Positions 38,701 to 51,680 of a DNA stretch of 64,000 bases are shown here, in pieces; position 1 is the stretch's first letter, and every line of letters begins with the position of its first letter. The translations under genes were made by a program, and so were the position numbers. The DNA comes from Climacium dendroides (taxonomy: Eukaryota > Streptophyta > Bryopsida > Hypnales > Climaciaceae). The notes beneath the pieces were generated by a model that did not search any database, was not told where the DNA came from, and was given only the letters and a program-made list of their open reading frames with translations. The DNA lies in contig OX467083.1 in NCBI GenBank assembly GCA_950106755.1, positions 27,647,029-27,711,028 of the forward strand, written 5' to 3'.

Positions 38701-39201
38701 CGTGGTTTTCCGCGGCGTGAACAAGCGCATCATGACTTGGAAGACGGTTTTGAGCAAGGGTTTGTTGGCCGCCTGCTCGCGCCCAATGTCGTGGCACCAC
38801 ATGTTGATCAACACGATGTCGGAAACTGCTAACGCGAACAGGGAGCTTTGCTTCTCAAACGCGGTGTCGTCCTCACCGCGCTCGCGTCCATCGGTTCCTT
38901 CCAGATCCATCACGAGAGTGCAGGGCGAAATCCCCTCGCCGCGCGCCAGCCATACACCCTGCGTCGTCTGGCTGCGACCACGAAACGCGTCCATCTCCAC
39001 GAACTTCGTCTGGAAAAGGTGGTTCAGGAGAGTACTCTTGCCGCTGCTCTGCGGACCCATGATCGCCACCACAGCGTAAGAAAGACCACATTCCTTCAAC
39101 CGCACGGCGTTCACGAAATCCTCCAGGCCTTGGACATTGAAGACGCCCTGCTTATCCACCAGCTGCAGCGTCGGAGGCGAGCGTCCTTGGGAATTCGCCA
39201 T
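35753..39201 (-). CDS. RHD3-like: RHD3/Sey1/atlastin-type ER-fusion GTPase
   Basis: A dynamin-like GTPase of the ER membrane that fuses tubules to make the polygonal ER network; RHD3 loss in Arabidopsis gives wavy root hairs. Two exons, 39201-37932 and 37005-35753, joined at phase 1 (GTACGT donor, CTCAG acceptor) give 840 residues, the family length. The start is [13 protein letters not shown]; the longer frame upstream opens only with GTG. Motifs: P-loop GPQSSGKST (49-57), switch/G3 DLEGTD (99-104), RDK G4 (173-175), and the GVRSSKR helical-bundle segment. Two closely spaced membrane segments (about 709-726 and 729-747) in the WLPPPWAI...[14 protein letters not shown] block are near-invariant in the family. 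A cytosolic amphipathic/polar tail follows. A single intron is remarkably few for RHD3. Confidence 0.95.
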
Positions 39202-39469
39202 CGCCAAAGACGAATGCACAACACTCTGTCACAACGGTCAAAATCAACAACCTACAAGAGCCACGCGCAACATCAACAAAGCCGGATCCTGATCTTGCAC
39301 CCAAATTCTGAAGATCGGGCTCCCGTACCCTAAAACAGCACTCCCGTCGCGAGAGCACCCGAGTACTCCAAGATTGAGAATGTTGTGAAGTACTGTAGTT
39401 TGGACGCAACTACGCTCTGCCGTCATCCCAGAAAAGCACACCCGGGCACAGAAACCGAGACCCTGGGCA

Positions 39470-39479
39470 CCATAAATAG
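39470..39479 (-). promoter_or_regulatory. Candidate TATA element of the RHD3-like gene
   Basis: Reading the minus strand, CTATTTATGG lies about 270 bp upstream of the ATG. It is the only TATA-like stretch in an otherwise GC-balanced promoter; position alone supports it. Confidence 0.3.
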
Positions 39480-40940
39480 CGTGGCGCGAGACGAATAGAC
39501 GCCAGATGGGGAAAAAGTAGAAAATTGAATGAAAAAGTCGAGAAAAAGTTGCAGAAAAGTCTCACACTGTCGGAAACAGAGTCAGCAGATGGAACGTGCT
39601 GGAATTGCGACAACTCAGTCTGTGGTGATCAGAAGAAGCTTATGGGCGGTGACCAGGGGAGTCAGGAGGACAGTTGAGTGTCTGATTAGGTCGTAACCTC
39701 GGCTATGGCGTTATCTTGCCCTGCGTTGAAATGCTTAGTAGCTTCGAAGCCAGTTTCTTTATTCTAGTGTGGGTAGTTCTATTTCAAGAGTGTCTGCTCT
39801 TGCCATGGTCAAGCGCTTCTGTAAAAATAACAAGCAGCTACATTGGCACACTTTTCGAGTAAGGTACCTACTCGAGCTCCTCACATGTAGCTCCTCCCGA
39901 TGCTAAGTCTCCTCCCCTGCGGTCCAGAGCCAATAATTCGCACCTTGTTGCTTCAAGAGGGGTTAGGGTTGCTTCTTGGAGTGCGCAGCAACCTGCATCC
40001 CTAATTTGTGTCATGGCTTGAATTTTACTGGTAGGCGGTTCTTGACGTGTAGGTGACGGCATACTTCGGAAAATTTCTTCGTCTGTTTCGATCGCCTTCC
40101 CACCTCATATCGAAAAAGTTGGGATTCAGGTACATGCTCGAATTGGGAGCCTACCCAAGTTCTTTTTGTAAAAACTATTATCGAAAAGTGATAAAATACA
40201 CACAGACACACGCAATCGAGGCCTGGAATGTTGGAGACGACTCTTCTGCATCAAACTCCCACTCACGACTCTGCGAACGAATTTCGCATGAAAAGCAATT
40301 GGACGATTGCCTAGGGGAGTTACTAGGGTTTGCAAATAGTGAGGCCAGAATTTCGGAGTCCGGTGGTTAGCCTTGAATTCTACAACCTAACTATGTAGAA
40401 AGAGCATCAAGGTTTCCTTCGAAGTGGTGCTTTTTCAAAGCGTTTGCAACAATAGCTGCAACGGTAGCAGTCCTCGCGCTCCCCCGAAATGATCAAATTC
40501 TCAGGGCAAGAATATCCTTGTTACCGTTTAGGTCACATTCGAATTCAATACCGGTATTCATTACACAACTTCTTATTAGTTTCGTTCATTCATTGTGCAC
40601 CAATTTTTGTACAATTAGCAGTTGAGTCTACAGACATGGCAGACTCGACTTCAGCAATGTCACTGACAATACTCTTTTCAGGTCATTCTGACTTTCTGCA
40701 ATGAAATGCAAGATGGATGAGTACTCCTCACTCCTCACCTCACTCCTCAGGTGACACCATCCCCGGAAATGTAACTTTGGTGCATTTTCCCCGGAGAACA
40801 TGCACCTGAGCAGCACACTACCCAAGGTAGACAGTCTGCTGGTTACAGCAGACCGTGCTGTAGAATTCTGGAGCTTCGACGTGGCTAAGCTTGTTCAGAT
40901 GAAGGTGCATCAAGGAGCAATCCGGCAAGTAAGGTAGTCG
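39480..40940. other. RHD3 upstream region
   Basis: Moderately GC-rich non-repeat DNA. An open frame of 105 codons at 40053-40370 (+) has no family resemblance and no clear splice partners; I do not call it. Direct repeats of CTCCTCAC occur near 40725-40750. Confidence 0.4.
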
Positions 40941-41074
40941 GGCCATAAGTCGACCATCTAAGCACTGGAACTGAATTTTGGGCAGGTGAAACTTCTCGAA
41001 ATATTTTTCAGTAAAATTTCCTTGAAAGACAAGAGGAATTGGCATCTAACCCAAGTTGTTTCATATTTTTTGGA
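40941..41074 (+). repeat. Dispersed GTGGGC-hairpin repeat, copy 5 (partial)
   Basis: Only the first half of the unit is present ('actgaattttgggcaggtga' to 'ggaattggcatctaacccaa'). It breaks off before the hairpin part. It sits at the border between GC-balanced DNA and an AT-rich block, as copy 4 does. Confidence 0.75.
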
Positions 41075-44000
41075 TTATTTTTTATTTAGTTAAGAATTTT
41101 CAAACGAGAAGTGTCATAGGTCCCTATTTAAGATCCTAGATCTATCATAAAGTGTTGGAACTTCTAGAGAGAAATGGGAAAAGCAAGGAGAACGATTGGC
41201 TCTTGCAATAATGAATAATATTTTTCTTGATTTTTTCAATGACTATGGAGGTCAATTTAAGAACCACCTCTAATCCATTCCAATGCCATTTATAGGGGCA
41301 ATTAAAAATGCTTGAGCGGAGTTCGAGCCTCCTACCTTAGAACTCCTACCTTAAACTTAATATAAGATCATTAATCACCTTGCCACTAACCCCAGAAGAA
41401 TGGGCTCATCACTATGGAAATCATCCTTTTAGATCCTTTGGATAATGTGTGATTCATTTGTTTAAAAATAATCAGGAGCACTCATTAGGAATAGTCACAT
41501 CTTCTTCACTGCCTGCCCATTCTTTGAAGATTGCCTTCTCGAATGTAGAATATACTTTTTCCACAAAGCCTTTGCACATCTATTATTCTCCTGTAGAGGT
41601 GAATAATTGGCATAAAGAAGTTCCCAAGCAAAAATTTTGATTGGCACTCTAGAATTTCACTCCAATGGCACTCCATACTTTCATCCCAAATTTCTATGAT
41701 CCAACGCAATGCTACGCACACAGCTTGAGGTGGTAACAATAGCCTGTCTTTTCATGTTGAGCCAAGATTTGGATTGCTTAACTCCATTCCTTATTGAAAT
41801 AAAATGTAGAATTTCAACTCAACTAAAATCTTTGCAACTCAAGGTAAATCTTTGTCCAAAAACAAGGAGGTGTATAACATGGCGGCGAGTGGGTGGGTTG
41901 TATTTTACACTCTTTAAGGTTTGATCTTGTACCCATGGGATTATGATCTTCAAAATAACTAAATGTTGAAAGAACATAGTAAGGGTATTTATACCCTATA
42001 AAGAAGTTGGGGACTCTTTCTATTCCTTGCTCCCTCTTTGAAGAGTATATTTATCCCTTTTATATAAACTAATTTACAATGTTAATTGGAAGGATTAAGG
42101 TAGACAATAGATAAAGTAACCACATTTTTTAAAGGATTTAGAAGGGATCCAAATGGTGTTAAAATAGAACAATAAACATGTCAAAAAAATTCAATCAATA
42201 CAAGGGTGGTTTTGATGTGAAAGAGGGACTCTTTGTCCACCTCTTTGTCTACTTCTAGATAAGATGATAGGGCCCATTATAGAAATTGCCTACATTAATT
42301 GTAAAGGCTAGTGCAAATTGGATCATGGAACAAGTTTATTGAATGGTGGAAAAAACTTATAGGAACTTTGGTCTAGATTCAATTTTATCCATTTCAAGAC
42401 CTATTGGATCCTATTTTAAATGTAGAACTAACAACTTTATATTATTTTTTTAGTGGTTCTTGGTTATTTTCATATTATTTTTGTGATTTATTGTAACTTT
42501 TTATATGCCATAAATAAGGATCAACATCCTAGTAGTTTATAAAATTCATGACTAATTTGTATGTACTTCAAAAATTCCCCAAAAAACATGTGTTTATCAT
42601 CTAATTGCCCTTCCTTGAAAAATAATTTAGTATTTTTCAATTGAAATAATGTCCCCTCAAGTGACTAGAGGGTTGCTTTAGCTAATGTCTACCTTTTTTA
42701 TACTCACATGGATTTAGTTATATATTAATACCTAAAGTCCTAGTGTTCCTTTGGAAGACAAAATAGATTTTAGGCAAGCACCTACAATTTCAATATTTGT
42801 AGTGACTTTCAAAACCTTTTTGTGAAAATAGAAAAATACAATAGCTTTATTAAAATATAATTTTTATTTCAATTGGTGCCTAGGAGCAAAAATTATGGCA
42901 CAATAAGCCCTAGTTATGGCTCAAATTTAATTTGGTTTAGGAAAAAATCTTAAAATTAATCTTTTTTTTCTTATAGATTGTATTTTTATCAACATGAAAA
43001 ACTTTTATTCATTCCATTTGGATCAGTGATGTGAAAATTAAGAACAATCTTATTTTGGGGGCAATCACAACCTCTTTTTCAAAAAATAACTTATAGAATT
43101 AATTTATGAATTTAATTTTTATAATTTTATAAAGTTTTACAAGGTTATATATCTTGCTTGAACAATCTCACTATTGAGATTAGTATGTTTCAATTCTATT
43201 TTAGAGCTTTTAACAGCTTGGTTTTACCTTCAATCTTGAATCTACTATTGCTTAACAATTTTTTAATAATGAAAAATTAAAGGAATATTTTTAAAAATAT
43301 TCTTAAACTCTGAACTCAATTTTTTAACATAATAAATTATAAATCCAAAATTAATAGTGCAAAAATTTTAAGATAAGAAGATTCAAAGTAAAAAAATATA
43401 GTTAAAGAAAGTGCAAAAAACTTGTTTTTTTCACTTTAAATGCAAATATCTTGCAATCTAGGTGGACAAAGTATTTAAAATTTCTTCCACACATTTTGAA
43501 ACTAGTTTAGTGCAAGATTCTATGGTTAGATATGAAAAAATTATTTATTTTGCTCTTTGCAATTGTAATGGCAATTTTGAGTATTTTTTGTAAAAAAAAA
43601 TGCCTTGGGACTTTACAAGTTAAACTCTCCTTTTATTCTTTGCTTTTTTCTTCATCCTTAGTGTGAATATTCCCTAGAGGATGAAGGATTCTTAATTTTA
43701 TTAATCATATTGCGAATTTAATCAAGTTAATTGACTATATTATAAAAGATTTAGTTGAAAAAAAAGAAAGTCCCCATATGACTTGGGAAAATAGTGAATA
43801 TAATTATATAGACAATTTAAGTTTGAAAATTTTAGGTAATCTACCAAAAAAATCTTTTGAACCTTTAATACTTTTACATAGAGTATGTGAATAATGCATT
43901 ATTTGATGATTTGGAGCCTTCTTTCATTTGCTAACAAAACATAAATTATTTGCTTCAGTAGAAAATATACCTTTCACTAAAATTTAATTCTTGGATGTCC

Positions 44001-45352
44001 TTACCAATATTCTTACAAGAAAATTGTAGATAGTGGTTCATATAAAATTTTTTAGAGCTTCTCCATCATTGGATTGTAAACAAGCCTTCAAAGGGCCCTT
44101 GCTTGCCCGGTCTTGCAAAGATGTCCCACCATGAATGTGCCCAAATGTCTCTTCACATTCTTAGTGCGCCCAAATATTGCTTCCATTTTTATTTATTAAC
44201 ATCTTGGACCAAGTTTGGGTGGCATCTTCCTACAGAGCAAACACCAAGGCCAACTAGCAATGAGCCCAATTCCCCAAATTTGATTCAATAAATTCTTACA
44301 ACATATTCAAACCATTGGCATATTGCCTTGGCACACAAGAGTAGGTAGTTCTCATCCTGTAGGGTCAATTTCATCAATTGCAACCCTTTAACTTGTTCTT
44401 GAAGCACATCTTTTATAGTTTGATGGTAAAGATGTTTTTATGGTGTGGCTTCAATCACCTTTAAAGCATCGCCACCCATTGACACCCATAGCCCGGGCTA
44501 GCTTCAAGAACTTCTCCCACTGCTTCCCGGGGAAAGCAATAAATTAGACCGGCCCTGCTCAAATAAGTGATCAAACCTCTATTCTACCGGTCCCACTCAT
44601 CTCTTCTATTTTTGTTGTCTAACAATGTTTTTGTCTCTTTTTTCGAAAAGTATGATAACTATAGCAAGTCCCACCAATGAGAAGTCTTGACTTTTTTTTT
44701 TTCATCTTTTATTGAAACAAATGAATTAGAACTTGTCTTGCTGGGTTGTCTTCTCGGGAATGGGTGGCATGTTTGTGGAATGAAATGATTTTGGGAGCTG
44801 CAAGGCACTTGCCAACCTATTTTTTGGACCACAATTCCTGGGAATGGGTGGTGATGCTCTTAGCGCCACTTCTCTTGACTTCTCAAAGTCAATTGTAAGA
44901 CCTTAAATGAATAGACTTTTTAAATACAATCACCTTCTTTGGATGAAGTTATTCTCTACCTTGTGTAATGTCCTTCATTCTCTGATATTGGTCTGATACC
45001 AACTCTGGTCCCCAATCTACATTTCCCTGCACGCGTCTATCGAAAATCTAGATTTTAAATTCTGGGTACATCTACCTGTAATGGTAGATCTCGCAGACCA
45101 GCGGTCTAGCCCTCGTCCTCCACTACCAGGCTGCGCTCATTTGCGACCACAACCTCAGTTCCATCGCAGCTCGTGCTCCAGACAGGTGGGTGCATTCGTT
45201 CTTGCATTGTCCTCGTGAATCCCTAATTTTTGTAGTAATCGATAATCGATTTCACTTGTATGCCTGTCTGTCAACTTTGTAGATGACGATGTTGCACTGC
45301 TGTCGAGCTCTCACTCCTTCCCTGTGCAGCATCAAATTCTCGGCCGAAGTAT
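41075..45352. other. AT-rich intergenic region
   Basis: No gene supported. 42730-42900 is a diverged copy of the repeat at 34860-35060. 44090-44880 has mixed composition and may be an old element, but all frames are broken. From about 45000 composition approaches that of the downstream gene. Confidence 0.45.
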
Positions 45353-45857
45353 AGACCTGTGAATGAGATAGAGCCCAAGTATTGAATTGAAGTTGTGGAA
45401 ACAGGACCAAGGGAGCTGTGAATAATCCAGGGACCTTCTGTGAATTAATACCCCAGATCTTTTGGCAGTTTTGAAAGTTTGAAAGTTTGAAATTTGTTGG
45501 CTTGACCTCGTAGGAAGGTCGACCTGTGAGTGAGATAGAGCCAGAGTTTTGAATAGGAGTTCTGGTAACAGGGCCAAGGCAGCTTTTAAAAACTCAGGGA
45601 ACCATCTATGAATTAGTACCCTAGGTCTTTTGGCAGTTTTGACACTTTGAATATTTGAAATTTGTTGGCTTTGACCTCGAAGGTAGAACTGTGAGTAAGA
45701 TAGAGCCAGAGTTTTGGATTGGAGTTCTGGTTACCGGGCCAAGGCAGATGTAAAAAAACAGGGACCATCTATGAATTACCGGGACTATCTATGAAGTAAA
45801 TCCCAAGATCTTTTGGCAGTTTTGAAATTTTGAAATTTGTTGGCTTGACCTCGTACG
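45353..45857 (+). repeat. Three tandem copies of a block of about 168 bp
   Basis: Copies at 45353-45520, 45521-45685 and 45686-45857 each run from 'acctgtgagtgagatagagc' to 'tttgttggcttgacctcgta'. They differ by scattered substitutions and small indels; copy 3 has an internal duplication of CATCTATGAA. The array ends about 48 bp before the lipase ATG, so it forms the promoter or 5' leader. Confidence 0.85.
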
Positions 45858-45904
45858 GAGCGAAGACGATTTACCATGTTGTGGTTGCCAAGCAGGGCGT
45901 AGTG

Positions 45905-48326
45905 ATGAGTTCGGTTGTGAATGGAGCCATGACAGCCGAGACTCCCCCTTTTCCATGGGGTTCTACACCCGAGGCCGAGTATTATGCATCCAAACACATC
46001 ACGCACCAGTCCGAGTTTATCAAATCTCCACGAGGAGTGAAGCTTTTCACTCAATCCTGGGTCCCCTCGAATCCCAAGGCGCTCATCCTGATGGTTCACG
46101 GCTATGGCAACGACTCTAGCTGGGTGTTTCAGCGAACCGCGATTTTGTTCACAGAAATGGGCTATGCCGCCTTCGCCATGGACTTGTACGGCCATGGCAT
46201 TTCGGAGGGCTTGTTGGGGTACGTCCCGAGTGCGACTCACATCGTGGAAGATTTAGCCTATTGGTTTAATATTGTGAAGAGTAAGGATGAATATAAGAGG
46301 CTCCCCTGTTTTTTGTATGGGGAGTCGCTTGGAGGCGCCTTGTGTTTGTTGTTGCATTTTGAGGATCCGGGAGGGTATGATGGGGCCATTCTCATGGCGC
46401 CCATGTGTAAAATTTCGGAGAAGATGGTGCCGCCGTGGCCTGTGGAGCATGTGTTGAGGCTGCTGGCAAGATGGGCGCCCACTTTGCCCATTGTGCCGAC
46501 CACGGACTTGGTGGACAAGTCGGTGAAAGACCCAGCGAAGAGACTACTCGCCAAGAACAATCCAAGAAGGTATACAATTTTTGCATTTTTTTGGAAGTTG
46601 ATATCTCTTCCTTGTTTTATATCTTGATGTTCAAATGTTTTTATCGACATAGGTTGTGGCAGAGGTTATGGGGTAGACAGAATTGTGTTAGATGGAAAAC
46701 TGCTTTTGCTTTTGGGGTGATTTTACACTCAAAATTCATCTTCAATAGGTGTTCTTGTCTTTTGAATTTTGGTATGTCTTTCAATTGTTATGAGAATTCC
46801 TTGGCGTAGTTTAGGAATCGCCTCTAATAAGTTAAGGTAGGGGATACTGTTTGCGTCAATTTAAGCATTCTAAACAGTATGTAGGAGTGGGAAATCATTG
46901 GGAGATCAGTATTAAGCTCAGTGGAGAGATCATTGTGGTTACAAGGGCCAAACTCTGTTGAGATCAAATCTTTTATCACAGCTTGTTTGATGCTTTCTTG
47001 TGCAATCGTTCAAAGTGGGAGGTTGTAAACTACTATTGAAGAGATAGGAGACAACTTCATTTTCATTCATAGATCAGTGGCCATAGACATTTAGCCAAGT
47101 CATGCTCATTCTCAATGTGGTAATTGAAGGCCACTTGAGTGTAATGCAAGAGATGAGGTGCTGTTGGTAAACAGGGGTTAGTCAATAGGAAAATGGGATC
47201 AGGTTTTTAACATTTTCAGCGTCTCCTATTTTTTTTGTTGATGTTGAATATTTTTATTACAATAGGTTCGGATTGTGATCGAGGTTTTGACTGGGCAGAG
47301 AGAAAATTTCTGCTTTTCCTTTTGGGATGATTTTATACTCAAAATTTCACCTGGAGAGTAGATGTTCTGATCTTTAAATTTTGGCGTGTATTTCAAATGT
47401 TTAGAGAATTTCAGTCATTGTTTCGAAACTCCTGCTTCAGAGTTACTTGTTAAAGGGACCTCAAGGTGTTTGCGTCAGCCTCAGCGTTGCGTAACTTGGG
47501 GTTGGGGTTAGATTTTTTCCTATTCCGTTCACAGAAAACAGAAATCACTAGGCTAGTAGGATGCTAGTTTGAGTGAGGTGTCTCACCAGCGTAAGAGCAA
47601 TGTGTTTGATTTGTTGAATCGATTAAGTTTCACACAGAGCAACAAATGGTAGCTGAGCAGTTTGGGCTTGCCTTTGCCTGAACGTTCTGTGATGCCTCGA
47701 TATTTTGATTTCTTTCTGTAGCCTTAAATATTTTAAAGGTTGAGGATACTGTGAGCATCACTTTAAGCATTTTTAACATATGTAGGAATGTGATTCTTGG
47801 GAGATCGGGGAACTCTGGAGAGATCACTTTGGGTATAAAAGCCAAACTTGTTGAGACCAGTTGTTTATCAGTATGTAGGAAATTCTTATGCAATGTCAAA
47901 GTGGGAGGTTGTAGACCACTAGAATTGCTAGTAGACAATCCCATTTCCATTCAAAGATGGGCCTCCGTCCTTTCATTTCAGGGTTAATGGATGCTTTTTG
48001 TTCCGTAATTTTGCAGGTATGCAGGAAAGCCAAGACTTGGAACCGTGATTGAATTACTGCGGGTGACAGCGAGCTTGGAAGAGAAGCTCAAGGACGTCAA
48101 TCTTCCCTTCCTTGTTCTCCATGGTGATGCCGATGTTGTAACGGAGCCTGCCGTCAGCAGTTTCTTGTACGACAGTGCCAAGTCGGAAGACAAGACCATT
48201 CGGATTTACGAGGGGATGCTGCACTCGCTCATTCAAGGAGAACCCGACGAGAATGTGGCCATCATCCTGGAAGATATTAGCTCATGGTTGAAGCTGCGAA
48301 CACAACGGACGTCCGAAGAAACCTGA
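45905..48326 (+). CDS. Monoacylglycerol lipase / caffeoylshikimate esterase-like hydrolase
   Basis: A serine hydrolase of the alpha/beta fold that cleaves ester bonds of monoacylglycerols, lysophospholipids or caffeoyl shikimate; the substrate cannot be told by eye. Exons 45905-46569 and 48017-48326 with a 1.45-kb intron give 324 residues, the family size. The start is the first ATG in frame (MSSVVNGAMT); the open frame before it comes from the tandem-repeat leader and lacks ATG. Motifs: VHGYGNDSSW oxyanion region (64-73), nucleophile elbow GESLG with Ser141, HGDADVVTEP with the acid at about Asp261, and YEGMLHSLIQGEP with His291. The triad is therefore complete. No signal peptide or membrane span, so cytosolic or peripheral. 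The large intron carries internal look-alike segments ('gattttatactcaaaatttc' types near 46720 and 47330). Confidence 0.92.
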
Positions 48327-50760
48327 TTCTGTTCTTACACTCCCACGAATTTGGTGCAAAATTCTGGCTCCCAAATCTTTCTGGCCGGCATTCACCGTGT
48401 GCTAATGCAACCAGGAGCTCTATCCTGCTTCATGCTAGTGGTGTGCATTCAGCTTGACAAGATATCAGATGTAAATAGATGAATTAAAATTGATTGATCG
48501 ATTGCTACAGTGTATGTAGGAATGCCAGGGCAAGCAGGCAGTTCTTGTATACTGGAAAAACGGATGATTTTCATCTAGTTTTTTTTGTGTAAAACTTTGT
48601 TAATGGTATGTCCACATTATGGAGTTCAATTGAAGTCATATTCATTATTTTAGATTTTATAGGGAAGGGTGTTGTTTCAAAACTGGTATACAAGTATAGT
48701 GTGTTCTAGCACTTTTGGTTTTGTGTTCCTATAGCTAGATTTGGACATTCAAAATGAATTTAAAGTTACATGATACCATGTAAATTTTAATAACATTAAT
48801 TTGCAAGCACTAATTTTAAAATTTCAAAAGTACACTAATATATAAGAAAAATGTTTTAGATAAATCAACATAATCTAGACTATACTATTTACACCCTATC
48901 TTAAGTAGTAATTTTCATCTAAATTTCATCTAATGTTGACATTGATTAAATTACCTTCATCCCAAATTCATTCAAGTAGTGTGAGTTCTTATATTGATCA
49001 ATCTCTTGCACAATTTGAATTGACTCAACAACTTTTGAGATGAAAACATTTGCAAACTTGAATGGCAAAATATCTTTTAGGATATCTAGCCAAATCCCTC
49101 TCTAGTGAGTTCAAAGTGCAAATTGTCCATCCATTGAACGTTATTATCATCTCTTTGTACTTTCAATACAATAAAGTAAATACATCTAAATCACACAAAT
49201 AATGTCATGTTCGGATGAATGTGACGTTGACAAAATGTCCAGATTCAAATTTGGCATCCATTTAGATAGAATATTTGTTGTCAGTTCTATCTAATAGGTA
49301 ATTTTAGTTACCATTACTGACAAACTAGATGGAAGTGGAATGGATCCACATGGACGGAGTTTGTCCACAAACTCTGCAGTTTAGGGTCCTATCGACGAAC
49401 TATGTGGACGGTTTGTATGGATGGACTTAGTCGATGAAATTCATGGATAGACTTGGTGGACAACATTCATAGACAACATTCGTGTATGGCTTGCGTTGTC
49501 AAACTGTGTGGATGATCTCTACGGTTTTACCTAAGGACGGTTTATAGAAATGGAAGAATTGGACGGTTTCTATAGATAGACCTTATAGACGGTCTGTGAG
49601 GATGGACTACTTGGATGGGCAGTAGGTAATTATGTGGATGGTGAGTGGGTTCAAGTACTACCTTTTTATGGACTCCAAATTTACATTTTTAGAACAACAT
49701 TGTCTGGCACTTCATAGATCATGTCAATATTCACACACATGGGAACTAAGAAAAATTGTAAGTAGATTAGGTCTTTGTAGGGGTCAATATTTAGGGATTA
49801 GGGTCAACACAAAGTTACAAGAAAGAAAATCACAAATACCAAGCATCAAATATGTCAAAATTCATATTTATTTTTCAAAAGAACATTTGGACATATAAAA
49901 TCAAAGAATTTTCACTATATACAACTCCTAGGCTACTTATATAGTTCATGCATACATTTCTCTTAGTCTCTTCTAGTAATGATGTTCACCCTTCCTATTC
50001 CACCCTAATACTAGTACCTATACCATCAGGGTTATTGTGCCTTGATTTGCCCTCCATTTCAAAGTCAGGTTTGATGATGCCATAGTCTATACCCTCCCTT
50101 AGAAGTTCTGCAACCCTTTTTTGGATTATAACCCCTTCAAAAGGGTCAAGGGGACTTCATCATGTAGGCCATGCAAGAAACCATAAATGGCCCTAAGTTC
50201 TTCTATGTATGCTACATGATTTTCGAGGACACAAACTTGTCTAGGTAATAGTTCATCATATTGACCAACCTCATTCCCTTCATGATTGAAGAGGACATTG
50301 TCCTTGAGGCCTTGTGCTCTCGAGAAAACATCAAGGGAGAAGTCCCAATAACCACTAAGAAGATGTGCAAAAAATTTGAAATGCCGCTGTCGTGTTGTGA
50401 ATTTGTATATATTATAAATTTACATTGATATATTATTATAATGAGATTTTATGATTCAAAGAGAAGAAACTTATTGATGACGCTTCTAGTGGCTTCAAGG
50501 TGACGCTTGTAACTGACAGTGAATGATATAAAGAGTTCAACCTTGAATTAGCTTCATCAATTCGAGTTAGTCTTCTTGAACGTATAGAGTTTGTGATTCA
50601 TTGTGGAGTTTGATTTTCAAATGTCGAACTGGAGGGTTTTTATGGAGTCGCAAGATCCCGAGTCTCAACCAGAAGCAGAACCGGAGCTTTCTTTATCTCA
50701 ACTGCCAGATCAACCAACTCAACCAATACCGCGGTAAGATCATTCACGAGAAGAAGGTGG
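48327..50760. other. Intergenic region 3' of the lipase gene
   Basis: AT-rich. 49330-49640 contains loose tandem iterations of GGATGGAC/GTGGACGGT-type words, an eroded minisatellite. No gene supported. Confidence 0.4.
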
Positions 50761-50800
50761 CACTACAACAATGGCAGGGTTTTATGACTGCAAAAATATG
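50761..50800 (+). repeat. CACTA terminal inverted repeat (left)
   Basis: CACTACAACAATGG then GTTTTATGACTGCAAAAATA. Nearly the same sequence, lacking the first two bases and inverted, ends the small foldback at 54471, which links the two as one family. Confidence 0.75.
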
Positions 50801-50979
50801 ACTGAGGATGACTGGCGACTGCTAGCAGTCATATTTTGGGAGGCCTAAGTCTTCTGTAGAAATATGACTGGGAAATATGACTGCCAGTCATATTTTGACT
50901 TTGTACTACATATACGTATACTATACGCCCATGGGGAACATGTTATATTTCATAGGGAACGTGTGGGAACATGTTTAGG

Positions 50980-51680
50980 GAACGCCCAGTCATATTACCA
51001 GTCATATTTTTTTTTTCAGTCATATTTTTCAGTCATATTTCTACTTTTTTTTTTTTTTTTTTTTTTTTTCGGGTAACCCAATGAAAATTTGGGCAGGTGA
51101 GTGCATAGTCATATTCTTGTTTTAGTTGTATTTTCCAGTCATATTTTTTTGTCAGTCATATTTTCCAGTCATATTTTCCTGCCAGTCATATTTGTCAGTC
51201 ATATTTTATGTCAGTCATATTATTCTGCCAGTCATATTTTTCAGTCATATTTTCGGGCTATCATATTTTGTAGTCATATTTTTTTGTCAGTCATATTTTT
51301 CAGTCATATTTTCCTGCCAGTCATATTTGTCAGTCATACTTTATGTCAGTCATATTATTTTGTCAGTCATATTTTGCAGTCGTATTTTTGGCCAGTCATA
51401 TTTTGCAGTCATATTTTTTGCCAGTCATATTTTTCAGTCATATTTTTTTGGCAGTCATATTTTTCAGTCATATTTTCTGCCAGTCATATTTTATAGTCAT
51501 ATTTTATGTCAGTCATATTATTTTGCCAGTCGTATTTTGCAGTCATATTTATTGCTAGTCATATTTTGCAATCATATATTTGGCTAGTTATATTTTGCAG
51601 TGATTTATTTGGTCAGTCATATTTTCCAATCATATGTGTCTGCTACTCCTATTTCATAGTCCTATTTTATGTCAGTCGTG
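50980..51680 (+). repeat. Subterminal CAGTCATATTTT array
   Basis: About 30 copies of AGTCATATTTT spaced 13 or 16-17 bp apart, with a higher-order period of about 135 bp visible (compare 51180-51300 with 51315-51435). A T-run of about 20 interrupts the start. Open frames through it (Ser-His-Ile-Phe/Gln-Ser-Tyr-Phe patterns) are artefacts. Dense short repeats near CACTA ends are binding sites for the element's own DNA-binding protein in En/Spm; that role here is inference. Confidence 0.85.

Noticed and set aside
40053..40370. 105-codon frame on the plus strand
   Set aside because: No recognisable family, no splice partner, similar frames on the other strand.
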